From Blastobasis lacticolella (taxonomy: Eukaryota > Arthropoda > Insecta > Lepidoptera > Blastobasidae): a stretch of 64,000 bases of DNA. The translations under genes were made by a program, and so were the position numbers. The DNA is taken from assembly GCA_905147135.1 (NCBI GenBank), contig LR990043.1, positions 17,051,584 through 17,115,583 of the forward strand, read 5' to 3'. Shown here one piece after another: positions 20,462 through 32,220 of this stretch. Under the pieces are notes generated by a model. The model was given only the letters and a program-made list of their open reading frames with translations, did not search any database and had not been told where the DNA came from. How positions within the stretch are numbered: the stretch's first letter is position 1; every line of letters starts with the position of its first letter.

Positions 20462-23400
20462 TTGTATACATTCATAGCGTACAATTCGTAATATAAATCA
20501 TTCATTTAAAGTTTAATTTGGACGTCTGTATTTATTTAGTCCGCGTTAATGTTTGAATTTTAGTTTCAAACTAGATTCAACCCCGAAACTAAATGAACGG
20601 CCAAATGTGGGTTTCTCTATAATAGAATTTCCGCGAGTTCCGCCAGAACCTTTACCAACTTCACATAACTAATTAAACTGTTTTAATTGTCCTTATGCTG
20701 ACTGAATAAGTGTTCCACAGATTATGATATTGTGAATTGTGCTGAGAAAAAGAAATTGTTATGTGATAGAAATTATGATAAATATCTACCTCGTGCGCGA
20801 GAACACAACCGGGATATTAACGCCAAGATGATTATTATTATTTTTATTATCTACTACCTATATCTATTACTTCTCATCTTGTGTCTGTACACAGGATATA
20901 GGCACTTTTAACTTAGTCCATTACACACTAAAGTTTAATGAAAAAGTTCTTAACGTTTTTACTTCAATCTTAGAATTATATTTTTTCCAAAGTTTCCACT
21001 TATTTGCACTCTAATGAGGTCGGCGACCCCCACCGCGTACACGAAAGCTCTTAAAGTTTTATGGTAATACAAAAGCTTGGGATTGCTGTGCGATGTTTTT
21101 ACGGGTAACTTAATTAGTTCCTAAGAGAAGTTGGGAAACGATTTTCTTTTGCAAAGGCTTTTTGTCGGGGCTTTCCGCGATTTTCCGCTTTAATGTTACC
21201 CTTTTCATTTTGACCGGAACGTAGCTTACCTTACCTTAATCTTTGAACAAAGTATTGCGAGGGATTTTTTCAACAAGGCCATCCTTTATTTTTATGCTTT
21301 TGCTTATCTCGTGTATTTACTGGACAATCTTTACAACCGTTCACTGCTGGATTTGAATTTATTCCACGGAGGGAATTGCCATAGTCGCTTGAAAACTAAC
21401 TAGAACCACAGCTCAACTTATTCTGGTTATGACAAAACGATTTTGATTGAATACTATTTATATGTTCTTTGTCTCAGGCATTTATGTGGTTGCCTACTTC
21501 TGAAAATTACAAAAAATAATGTGTGACAATTTGTAATATAATGAGAGTGATTACTTTTTAAATATAGATTTATTTATTAAGTTTTAAGTTGGTTAACCTT
21601 CGGTCTTTCTTTTGTTTTTGTATTGTTTTGTTGCGTAATAATATTTTTAGTCTTATTGTCTCAAAAAATCCCATTCATTAATAATACCCGTAAAACGTAA
21701 ATTTTTGGGAAGGCCTAAATTTAGTAGGAATGAGAAGGGTTGTTATAGTTTTTGTTAAAATTAGAACAATTTATACAATGTCACGTACAAAGGTATTAAG
21801 TACGCCCGTTGGGTGTAAAGGGCGAGACTTTGCAAACAAAGTTTAAATATGCCAGGTATTTAGGTCATGGCCCGACGTGACCTGTGTACATCCAGCGTTT
21901 TTCATAGGGTTTATTGTATACCTTTGTGTCTAGGCCCAAAGCCGCTACCTACGTCACGGCTATGAGTTCTACAAATTTACAAGCGATCTTTAGGCTATCG
22001 TTATATTTTGGTAACGGAAACAAAAATGATTTGTTGCAAACATTGTTGCACGCACTTGTACTTGACCTGTATTCGGTACTGTGCACTAAATCGTTCAGGA
22101 ACACGTAAACTATTGTGGGAAGCGTAATTCGTCGCTTACGAAACAATTGGGAGGTACGGGAAATGCCTAGTCAAGGCGGAGACCTTGTTGTTGTACCGGT
22201 ACTATTAATAGGTGCTTGTATTGCGATATCTGTACCTACCGTAATCAATCAGTCAATTGCATCAAAAGGCTAGTTAATATGTCTAAGCTTACCGCCGCTG
22301 CGTGCCATCTAGAATGCGTAAACAGAGCAGCACCATAAACTCTAGGTACCCCTTGTACATCAAGAAAATGTATAGGCAATCTTAGAGTATTCTCTACTTC
22401 ATTAATGGCTGCATAGTAATGATTTAATAAGATAAAAGCATTATTTAAACAGACCCCAACTTATAGACTGGTATGATTACAATACACCTGTTATAGTGTA
22501 TATGCTGTCAACGCTAGTAAAATGCTGTGTTTGATATTACAAACAACGCGATCTTGAACAGATCAGCTTATAATTTAAAAATTAACGGCCTATTTATCGA
22601 CACGGGCAAACTTGACCCAGTTATGAACCCGACAATGCCACTTTTAACAATTTTAACCCAGTCATGTAGTTGCACAACATTCGTCTGAGTCACTTCATAA
22701 GATATTGTAGCCGAATATAAAATTAGGCTAATGAGGACTTTCAAGAGCATATACCTTTGCCCGTTATTATTCTTCTGTTGTCCTTCGCCCGAATATTGCG
22801 GCGACAAATCGTGTTCGCTACATCAAAATCATAATAATGCTGATCATAACCATTACTTGGTCATTATAAATAGGCGCATTCGAATAACCGGACGCTCGTT
22901 AAAACACTGAAGAATTCCAAAGGTCGCTGGCGTTTACAACCATGCACAATTCGTTTTTTTTCTTGTATTTTCTGGAATGTTTTCCATTTCGCAAATAGGA
23001 AAATACCGCTAATAGAAGGCTACGGAAAGTCTATACGTAAACACGTGGTAGCTATGAATCGTAACGCGTAACGTAAATCAATGCGTATGGGAATCTGTCT
23101 AAAATCTGTAAAAAGTAATAAATCAATCGAAATTTTAGTTCAATCAAATTATGTAGCTCGGTAGCGAAAAAATATGACGTAGAATCTAAATATACCACTC
23201 TTCTGTGCCCTTTCTTTTACGAAATTAGTTAATCAACAGGTTTCGTTGTCAACAATAATATTTATCGCAGCTACTTACAAATAATTGTTTTTCACATCAA
23301 CCGTAAAAGATTGCGTTATTAATACGCCCTTTGAGCCCGAATATTGCCTCTATCAACAAATAAAAATTGGAGATCAAACATTGCTTATAGTTCCATTGAG

Positions 23401-24018
23401 AGACGAGACCAAAAGGAATGAAAATTTGGGAAAACAGCCTTTTCAGTCGAGAAATAATTTATCTATAAAGACTCGCCTGTAGATTAAATTGCGAACAAAA
23501 TATTCTTATATTAGATCTACCAGTAAGTACAAAGTTTTCCTACCGATAAATATTGTGTAACTCTGCCACAGTGATTTTCCTACAGTGTACGCAAGGACTG
23601 ACGATGTGCGTAGGTACACGTATTAAATGAACCACATGCGAGTATCCATACATACGTATTATACACAGGTAGGTTCCATAGTTTAGAGCTTTAAGTAATT
23701 CTTCCATAAATTAAGAAATTGCTCAATACTTCCAAATATTTAGGAGCTCATTGCGCATAAATCAGCTGGAGATTGTAAATTTAGCTTCGATACTTATAAA
23801 TATGTTGATCTAGCTGAAAAAAGATTAGTTATTTACGTATACGTAGTAATCGTTAGCTTTTCTTGGTAATTTTTACGATGTATCGATGTAATGTCGGGTG
23901 TGACTTAGCGATCCTGGTTTTATGAGCTGTAAAACTATCTTTTTAACGAGCTATAAAACCATATGAATCGATTGTAGCTCTCGATAGTCATCTTGGCGAT
24001 ACTGTACCAGTTGTGCTC

Positions 24019-24110
24019 TCGCGTGTGAGGGCCCGGGGTCCGTCTTAACTATGATCCAGAATTTGGCAGATTAGGTTAGTAATTACAGTGGAGCGACTGC
24101 CATCTCTCCT
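24019..24110 (-). mobile_element. 3' fragment of SINE family A
   Basis: Read on the minus strand this resembles the 3' half of the complete SINE at 35793-36077. Shared words include gtggagcgact, atttggcaga and atgatccag. The tRNA-like head is absent. Confidence 0.55.
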
Positions 24111-25359
24111 CCGTGTTTGGTCTATGGATGGGAGCTCTCGATAGCAAATTTGTAAATCGATCGAAATAATTTGTGTTGGCATCTTCCTATTTATTTAAAA
24201 TAAGCAAATAAGACAAAATTCCTACACTATTTAAGCATTTTGTGCATATACACGTTTTACCAACTTTTGACGGCGGTTTCAGTCCCGTCTATTATCCCTC
24301 TGAAAATTTCATTCAGCTCCATTCAGTGTCCCTCAACAAGGCCAAAAAAATTAACTAATCCCAACATCCTTTTCGCATTTTTGTTACCTATTTCTTGAAA
24401 TTCAAATAAATTTTACATGGGTCTGAAAAACTTTCACTGAAGTCAAAACCGGTCATTCGGATGAAATACATCGGAGAGGGCAACGGACTTTCATTCAATT
24501 CAGTCCAGCATTGGTATTTATATGAATGGACTCTTCACAGCACATCGGCTTAGCCAATACCGCGTCTCTAAAGGAATGAACACTTAAAATAGATTTTCTA
24601 CGAATATTCGATAGCTTGCTATGCAGCATTTTACAATCAGCTTTAATACGAATGAAAGCTAATTTAACTTTGAATCGTACGGCCCGGGGAGAAGTGCCAT
24701 TTTTCAATGCCGTTTTGCTAATAGTGGCATTGTGTGTTGCGTAGGAAATCTCTGGAAATTGGTCGATTCATATGATAAAGACGTGTACATTTTACTGAGA
24801 AAAATTTCGAAAATTTGTACGAATGAATGTTTGTTAGTGTTTCACGCAAAACCTACTGAACGTTGAAAATTTCGATGAAATCCAGTGTTGTAGCTAACAT
24901 TCCAGAGTTGCACATATAAAGGCTGTAATTTATCACGAAATGTAACGTAACGTAGTGCCTGCAAGAACATGATATAACCGATTTTTAAAGACAAGTACTA
25001 TCTGTGTATCCTTCTTCATCGCCTTTTCGTGTAAGATATATCTAATAATAGAAAATACTTTTCACACCTCCTGCTCGATAATGTCTTACGAGTGTCACCG
25101 TACAACATGGCCTTGTTACCCGCAGGGAAATAATATGGCCTGCTGGAAGAGATTTCTTCTTAGAAATAAGTAGTGCCTGTTGTGTCGTCTTTAATTTTGT
25201 AATTTCTGTATACTTTATATTGTGTGCAATAAATTGTAAAAAAATGGTTTGAAATTTCCCAAGGGAATAAAGTGATTCGAATTTGGAATGTTAAAATTCG
25301 TTTGAAAACTCTTAGCATACGTGCTTGTAAAAAGACTTTATTCAAAAATCGCTATTTTT

Positions 25360-25446
25360 GGAGTTCCGTAGTAAACTAAGGAACCCTTATAGTTTCCGTC
25401 CGTCCGTCCATCAGCGACTTATCTCAAAAACTATTAGTACTAGACA
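25360..25446. repeat. Interspersed repeat fragment with (CCGT)n run
   Basis: The stretch has gttccgtagtaaactaagga, then acccttatagtttccgtccg and repeated TCCG. This arrangement recurs widely in Lepidoptera as I recall it; only one copy is in this window, and I cannot assign the parent element. Confidence 0.35.
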
Positions 25447-27386
25447 AATAATATTAATCACGCTGATAAACTTGTAAAATAAAATGTTTTAAAGGTACCC
25501 TTACTTGGGTACGTCCCTTACACTTAAAGCGGGGGATGATATTTTTATACCCGCATATTTCATTGTGTGGGGTTTCGTTGGATAGGTCTTTAAAATAATT
25601 TTGTGTCTGGTTTTTTCATCCCTTTTCTACAATAAGAAATAAAAAGGGGCGTTTTTAAAAACTGTAAAGACTAGGCAGTATGGTCGCTTCACACAGGAAT
25701 TAACTCTAGAGTTCTTTGCTCAGGATCCAATATGTCGCCCATGACATAAGACACTGCTTTATTCCCTAGTGTATAATCTACTATTGTAAACCACAGGATA
25801 TCTGTTTGTCCCAATTTTAGATTCAATCCAAAATTATCAAGTTTATCGTTGTTTAATTTTTTGTACAGCGCAACCGCGAAATTTAATTGGTGTATTATTC
25901 TATAAATACCGACAAGACTCATAGCAACGGAGCCGGAGGGCCGCTGGAAAAGTACGCACAATTCATCTAGAGTGGCGGTTTGAGGGCTTACTCTGTCCGC
26001 TCTGGAACAGATAATGAGGATATATGAGGGCTCGGGTTAATCCTATCGTGGCCTGTTCGCGGGTTAACATGATGAGTAAACATGATTAACAGTTCGCTAT
26101 GTCATCGCGGTCATCGTTGACCTTTCAGACGCTGGAGCGCAGAGCTTCTTACAGTGTTCATGAATTGAGAATTATCATATCGTTGTTATCATCATCCAGT
26201 GGAGGGATTGCCCTGCCGAGGTCCTCTTTTTTGCTCTTTTTGTTGCTCTTTGCCCGGTCTTCAGCATACCCACGTTGTAAGCCATATGAATTAACTAAAC
26301 GAGTATATATTAATAGGATTGAGTAGAAACCGAAGCGGATTTGGTGATCATAATACATACGCAACTAGCTTTTAGCAAAAGTTACACTATTTCGTGGTAC
26401 TCAATGATGTGCATGTTATGATTGACTAACATAAAAATTATACGGTCTTCTAAGCCGTGACGAATTTCATCGTCGTTATCAGATGAAAGTCGTCCACAGC
26501 TGGATAAAGGGGTTTTGTTGTTTCAGGATGACCTTATCCAACAGCCTCCCTGCTCTCACCCCCTCGCCTACGCTACGCCTTCTATTACTTACGCTATTTC
26601 TTCGACGCTAATTTATTTACAACCCTCATTGATTACCCACATTTTTGATGAAGCAATTTTGTGAATGATATTGTGTTTGACAGTTGTATTATTATTTCAT
26701 AATATACGCTAATTTACGCTATTGATGTTAATGCTTAACTATCTTATGGATTGGTAAATTTGTATTCGAAATATTAATAAACCACATAAATTTATATAGT
26801 ATGTATTAGTTGATTCCTATTTTAAGTATAGTCATGAATCTTTATGTATATCAATGTAATTAATACCCGGTCCTTATCTGACTAGGCGTCGACAATAGGT
26901 CTCTCACTTCTGAGCTATGATGATTATCGTCTATGTCGTGCAACGTGTCAGTATATGTATGAATGAAAGCTGCGATCAGTTTCTGTAAAATCTTGTGCAG
27001 TTTTATCTCAATGCCCACGTCGCGCCTTGACCGCGAATTTGCGAGCGTCGATTCGTGTAAACATTCATATTGACTGATCGATCAAAGTCCACACGTAAAC
27101 ACACCTCCATCAATCTAGACCAAAAAGGAAGCTCAAAAAAAAAGCGTTATTTTTGGTTTCGTAAATATTAACTTTAGTTGTATTCTTTGCTTGGCTAATT
27201 GAAGGGAAAATAAACGCGGCGATGGGAGGAAAATGAATCACGGGCTTATTAGTAACTCTTATGAATTTGAAGACATATGTATCCATATATATGCGCATGC
27301 ATTGCATGTATTGTGCGCTGTATGTATTTTTCCTTTAAACATTTAATTTTGAAAATTATTACATTACTTACATTTGATGCTGATGA

Positions 27387-27492
27387 TCAAATCAAATCAA
27401 ATCAAATGTTTATTGTGACACACAGGTTACATTAAATGCAGGTCTTATATAAAAAGTGCTGTGGTCTACCTTTAGGCATACAATATAAAATT
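27387..27492 (-). mobile_element. 5'-truncated non-LTR retrotransposon 3' end, (TTTGA)n tail
   Basis: On the minus strand the order is ttgtatgcctaaaggtagac, then a word acctgtgtgtcac, then AATAAA and four TTTGA-type pentamers ending at 27387. The copy at 50957-51119 has the same order (ttgtatgcc, acctgtgtaccac, AATAAA, pentamer tail), so both descend from one family, probably CR1/Daphne- or jockey-like. Confidence 0.6.
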
Positions 27493-27963
27493 AGAGTAGG
27501 TACACTTAATTAATAATCACAAATAACACAGAACAAAAAAAAGTCAGCAATTGTCATTAATTAAATAAATAACATGTCAATAAAAATGGATGATAATGTT
27601 ATTTTCAAACTTTTAAGCGGAATCCTCATTTTATGTATTATAAAAATTTACTTTACATTTATACTTGGGTATTCCAAGTAAAAAATTTCAAAGTTAGTTG
27701 AACCAACTATTCAGAGTTGTAATTTTATATTACCGAGAAAGTTTTACAAATAAATAACTCGAACAATTGAATACGAAATTTAATCAGATATATAAATGAT
27801 AAGTAAGATACATATAATTGTAATATATGCACTACAACGAATGAGATAAATGAACGATGATAAGCAAACTAGATATCATTATAATGTATGAATAAACAGC
27901 ACCACAAAATTTAGCATAACATGAAAACATAACAACTCTGAAAAAAATGCAAAAGTTACTTAC

Positions 27964-28148
27964 CAGCAATAAAATAAATTCAAAGCCGCAGCGGTCGCAG
28001 CAGGCCACGCACCGTTACAATCTGAGCACAACACACTGCGAGTCCTGTAGTCCTCGTCTACACTGAGTCCGTAAGGAGCGTAGAGATTAGTCGTAAACTT
28101 CGTGCGGCGAGAGCCACGTGGTTCGCGCGAGACGGTAAGCGAACGACT
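27964..28148 (-). other. Non-coding leader exon (5' UTR), probably of the RERG-like gene
   Basis: The minus-strand stretch from the predicted start site at 28148 to a strong splice donor, TTGCTG|GTAAGTAAC, contains no ATG in any frame, as expected of an untranslated leader. It is GC-rich. The next plausible same-strand acceptor joined to coding sequence is at 14071, giving a leader of about 200 nt. Linkage to that gene is inferred from strand and order, not proven. Confidence 0.5.
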
Positions 28149-28185
28149 GGGCGGCTCGCTCTGCTTCCTTCCTTTAAATACCGCG
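28148..28185 (-). promoter_or_regulatory. TATA/initiator core promoter
   Basis: On the minus strand TATTTAAAG lies at 28180-28172, and CCAGTCG, an arthropod-type initiator, places its A at 28148, 32 bases downstream of the first T. This is the usual TATA-to-start spacing. An E-box CACGTG follows about 30 bases into the transcript (28114-28119). The surrounding 250 bases are GC-rich and free of repeats. Confidence 0.6.
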
Positions 28186-29808
28186 CTACGCCGCCCGCCC
28201 TCCGCTCGCTCCGTACTCGCAAAAATATCAGTGGAATCTGAAGCCTAATTTTCTCTGTCACCGACCGTACGGACACAATGGGAGCGTTGATCTCTCATCC
28301 GGCTGCATCCAGCGGCCACATTCCTCATCCGCAGGCAGCCCCGTGGCCGAGATACGCCGCAGCTGGCGCTGTACCATATAAGGATCCACCAAATTCTTCA
28401 TGTGTCCTACGACCTCTAACTGATTTCCTAGATGTGGCTATCAGGGGGCCTATCGATACTTGATAGAGGTCGATCGGTGGCCTAAATGTCTATCACATTA
28501 TTAAGGTCGTACTAGACGTTAATAATGTAGATAAAGCCCGAATATCATAATAGTGAAACCGTGTGTTGCAAAAAGAAACCAGTCCAAGGGTACGATTTAC
28601 AATTCTACAGACACGTCGGAAATCCCGAACGGTTTTTATTGTTATTGGACGATACGGCTCGTCTCCAACGAGCTGCCGATGACTCCTGCAGTCGTTTCGT
28701 TTTATGAACTATAAATTGAATGCCGATAAAATATCTATCAGCTCACTTATCGACAACTTCAACTTGCTACATCTTACGGGCTCCATTTCGATAAGCCAGC
28801 TGTTTGTTATTGCACGGCGATCGAAGTTTGTGCTCCGTAAAGAATACTTTCAGAATACAAACATATGCTGATCTTCTCTGCGCCAGTTGTCTTACAAGCT
28901 TATTTTAATAAATTATCGTTGTTTTTGTTATTATAAAGAGAAGCTGGGGATTTCGTAAGTTTGAATGTTTGCGGAGGGTACTCCCCGGAACCATTGAATC
29001 GATTTCCATAAATTTACCAATACCTTTATTAGTAGGTACTTTTAGTTTCCAATGGGTAAATTACCCGCCGTGGACAACTAGTTCAAATCAAAGGCATGAG
29101 GTTGAGATAAAAAAATAACGTATAACGATACATCGCAGGTCCACAGTCATATAAGCCTACGCCCTCTACATTTTGCTCCGAGGTCAGCACAATAAAAAAC
29201 AAGAAATCAGAAATTTCAACTGGCTGGCCTACTCATAAATGGAACTTACAGAGAACGATACAGACCAATTGGTACAACTAATCTGACCAAAGAACGGGTG
29301 TTAAGTAACATATCAGTTTCAAATGAACATAATAGTGTTTTCAAATGTCATCCTAGATACGAATGGATACACAGAGGATATTTTTGGATATAGGTGGATA
29401 TCAGAATGTCTCTGTCAAGGAAGCGCCTACTTGTCATTCGCTATGTAGATTGTGGGACATTAACCTTGCTATATCTTTGAGTAAAGTTGTAACGTAACTT
29501 TCACGTTCGACTAGACTTACACGTGTTTGAATACGAGTTGGCTTGATGATATTATCTCTGGCGTTTACCATTTAGCGTCAAAGCTTAATACGTTGAATGA
29601 TACGTAGTAACTTTTCGGTATTCAGATCTTGAATAAGAGAATGTGTCTTATTGGACACTTATAGATAATCATTGGCAACTGATTGCAGTCACTGTTTTTT
29701 ATGATCGACGAGTAATTATATTATTCGGTACGTGGTGTTTAGCTAAGTAGAATATAGCACAAACCGATGATTTCCTTTACACTTTAATATGCAGTTCTTC
29801 AAAAGGAG
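28186..29808. other. Upstream flank of the TATA promoter, no gene seen
   Basis: The first about 250 bases are moderately GC-rich and could include promoter-proximal sites. The 61-codon open frame at 28278-28463 has no supporting features. The remainder is AT-rich and unannotated. Confidence 0.45.
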
Positions 29809-30270
29809 GAGCGTTGGTGGCCGAGCGGTCAAGGTAACCGACTTATAAGCGAGAGGTACCGGGTTCGAATCCACCAATGATTATTTTCTGAATTATGTCC
29901 ATTAGTTAAAAATAATAATAATAATAAATATTCGTGGACAAATTCACACAGCGCCATCTAGCCCCAAACTAAGCAAAGCTTGTATTATGGGTGCTAGATA
30001 ACTGATATACTACTTAAATACTTTTTAAATACATACTTATTATACATAGAACACCAAGACTCGTAACAGAAATTAAAATTCATCATTTCAATTTCTGCCC
30101 GGACGGGAATCGAAACCGGGACCTCTTGCGTGGCAGACCAGAGATGTTGACCATTAAACCACTCAGGTCGTCAAATGCTAACCGATGCTCCTACGGTGAG
30201 TGAAAACATCAGGATGAAACCTGCAGGGGACTAATTGTATAAACATGATCCAATCTGATCAGGCAAGCGT
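29809..30270 (+). mobile_element. SINE family A copy, split by a second SINE
   Basis: The head, gcgttggtggccgagcggtc at 29811-29830, carries a tRNA-like A box, and ggttcgaatcc near 29862-29872 is a B box, so it derives from a tRNA. The body resumes at about 30170 with ctaaccgatgctcctacggt and catgatccaatctgatcagg, matching the complete copy at 35793-36077. The gap is filled by a minus-strand SINE of another family (29899-30169). Confidence 0.7.
29899..30169 (-). mobile_element. tRNA-derived SINE (family B), nested, minus strand
   Basis: Read on the minus strand it starts gacgacctgagtggtttaat (A-box region), continues with ggtttcgattcccg (B box) and cgggcagaaattg, and ends with tttggggctagatggcgctg and a TTATTATT tail. 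A plus-strand relative is at 31600-31837. It lies inside the SINE at 29809-30270, so it is the younger insertion. Confidence 0.75.
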
Positions 30271-30737
30271 ACTTAGATACATAGAGATAGTTTCATACTA
30301 TCTGTAACATCGATGTAAAGTAGTTTACTCACACGCATGACAGCGTCACAGAGACGACCCTCTACGAAACCGAACTAGCCTACCTACTAATTTATTAATT
30401 TTAGTTTACTAACAGTTTGTACACAAGATACATAAGTATAATCTATAAAATATACATTTGGAGTCTAGTTTTAAGTTTAGTAAATTATAGGTCAACACAT
30501 TTTGTATCGTTAATCATTGATAACTAATTGGTAATAAAACATCATAACAACAGCAGTGAGTACTTTTATATTAGGGTTAAAACAGATATAAAAAATTAAC
30601 GAGTTACAGGTTAGTGTAGGTTAATATTATACAACAAAAATAATGTGAAATTCAAATATGGGTAGGTATGAACTTAACTATGTCAATTTACAGCGCTTCT
30701 TCGCGATCTAAGGCGCATTTGCGTCGAAAGCATACCT

Positions 30738-30990
30738 GCAGCCGTATTCACAATGGCTCGGAAATCGGATTCGGATACGGAATCGACAAAGGACCCCGCA
30801 AAATTTCTTAGGAAAATGTGGTTTCAGTTAATTTTGATGAAAATTTCATATGTTATAGAGAGTAGAGTTTCCGTGGAATCCATTGGGATTCTGAATAACA
30901 GTTGTCGAATCGATCGACTCGGATTCGCCGCTTACGAATTTCGTGTCGAATCGTTCGGAAACGGTTTCGAATCATTGTGAATACGGCTAC
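30738..30990. mobile_element. MITE-like element with 18-bp inverted ends
   Basis: gcagccgtattcacaatg (30738-30755) and cattgtgaatacggctac (30973-30990) are inverted copies with one mismatch. The 253-bp interior is rich in GATTCG/GAATC-type words and has no coding capacity. The target duplication is not obvious. Confidence 0.65.
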
Positions 30991-31599
30991 TGAACAAAGT
31001 GGTCTTAAAACTCGAATAAATCTACAGCCGCCGCTCCGCACAAATGATTGTATTACCGACACATTCGGAGGACTGCTGAGTGCAGGCCCAAATTACTCCT
31101 ATAGTTATAACTATAGTTATCTTTACTTATTTTGCACAAACGGATTATATTGGAAAGGTGTATTTGAGTAATTCTTGACATGAATACGCCGAGTAAACTT
31201 AATTTTGCCACAAATATTGCGAGGGTAGTAGGGCTACCGGTCTACAACTACAGTAACACAAGCACAGAATTAGGTGAACATACGATCGTAATATGCTGAT
31301 TAGCATTTACATAGAATTGTTACAGCATATTGCTACCCCTCGGGTAGGAAAAATGGAATTCTACGAAATACAAACACAAACGGCGTTCATTACCCACATT
31401 GCGTGACCGCTGTTGGAATAGTTAATTAGTTCTCACAACTTTTAACGTTTCGCAACTTACTGTAACAGCTTTTCACGTGAAAATGTGTTTCATTCCTAAC
31501 ATTATTACGAGTTATGTTGTACGATATTATACATCATTACCGGATATCCGACTTCAGCTTTTTAATGTACCAATAATGTAATGTAATAATGTTGATGTC

Positions 31600-31837
31600 C
31601 TGACTGGTTCACATGTCGGTCTGCTACGAGAGGTCACGGGTTCGATTCCCGGCCGGGCAGAAATAGTAATGATGAATTTTAATTTCTGTTACATGTTTGT
31701 GGTGTCAAATGTATAATAAGTATGTATTTAAAAGTATATAAGTAGTTTATCAGTTCTCTGGCACCCATGACACAAGCCTTGCTTGTTTTGGGGCTAGACG
31801 ACACTGTATGAATTGTTCAAGAATATTTATTGATTTA
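31600..31837 (+). mobile_element. tRNA-derived SINE (family B)
   Basis: It begins with an A-box-like region (tgactggttcacatgtcggt), then gggttcgattcccggccggg (B box), then the body word ctggcacccatgacacaagc and tttggggctagacgacactg. It ends in a TATTTATTGATTTATT tail. It is the fuller plus-strand copy of the family seen at 2094-2178 and 29899-30169. Confidence 0.75.
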
Positions 31838-32036
31838 TTCAGTCTGTATTATTGAATGTTATGTAGATTAGTTATTATCTACAGTTCTGTACTTCATAGA
31901 AAAATATGATCTTTTGAATTTGAAGAAAAAGAAAGAAAGAAGAAAAAAAATTAAGGATTAAAACGTGCTTAAGAACGTTCATAAAGAAATTCATAAGCCT
32001 ATTTAAGGACGAGAGGAATAATTTCAACCTATTCTA

Positions 32037-32220
32037 TCGATCTGTTGGATACGGATAAAAAGGCTATTTATATCCCAAAAAGAGGCGGTCAAATGCCTCG
32101 CCGCCTGATTAAAAAAATAGTTTTCGATGATCTTATTTTTTTAAGGTATGGCAATAGAGACTTGCCGCCGACTCTTCTTGAAACATAAATAGGTTTTTTA
32201 TCCGTATTCTAACAGATCGA
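32037..32220. mobile_element. 184-bp foldback (MITE-like) element
   Basis: tcgatctgttggatacgg at 32037 is matched inverted by tcgatctgttagaatacgg ending at 32220. Pairing continues inwards through ataaaaa, ctatttat, agagtcggcgg/agaggcgg-type words, so nearly the whole element folds on itself with mismatches. It has no coding capacity. Confidence 0.65.

Larger units (their letters stand above)
14071..27963 (-). other. Long first intron (about 13.9 kb) of the RERG-like gene
   Basis: This is the interval between the leader exon donor GTAAGT at 27963 and the acceptor TTTGTTCCAG ending at 14071. The pairing of these two sites is inferred, and further 5' exons in between are possible. The interval holds a 5S-like retroposon, hairpins, a Helitron end and a retrotransposon tail. 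Large parts (14442-16685, 16763-24018, 24111-27386) show no recognisable element. GC-rich non-repetitive blocks such as 17460-17700 are candidate control elements. Confidence 0.45.

Noticed and set aside
28278..28463. 61-codon plus-strand frame MGALISHPAASSG next to the promoter
   Set aside because: No splice sites, no recognisable domain, and it lies in promoter-flanking GC-rich DNA.
29809..29885. tRNA gene-like A and B boxes
   Set aside because: The cloverleaf is incomplete and the sequence continues as a SINE body shared with other copies.
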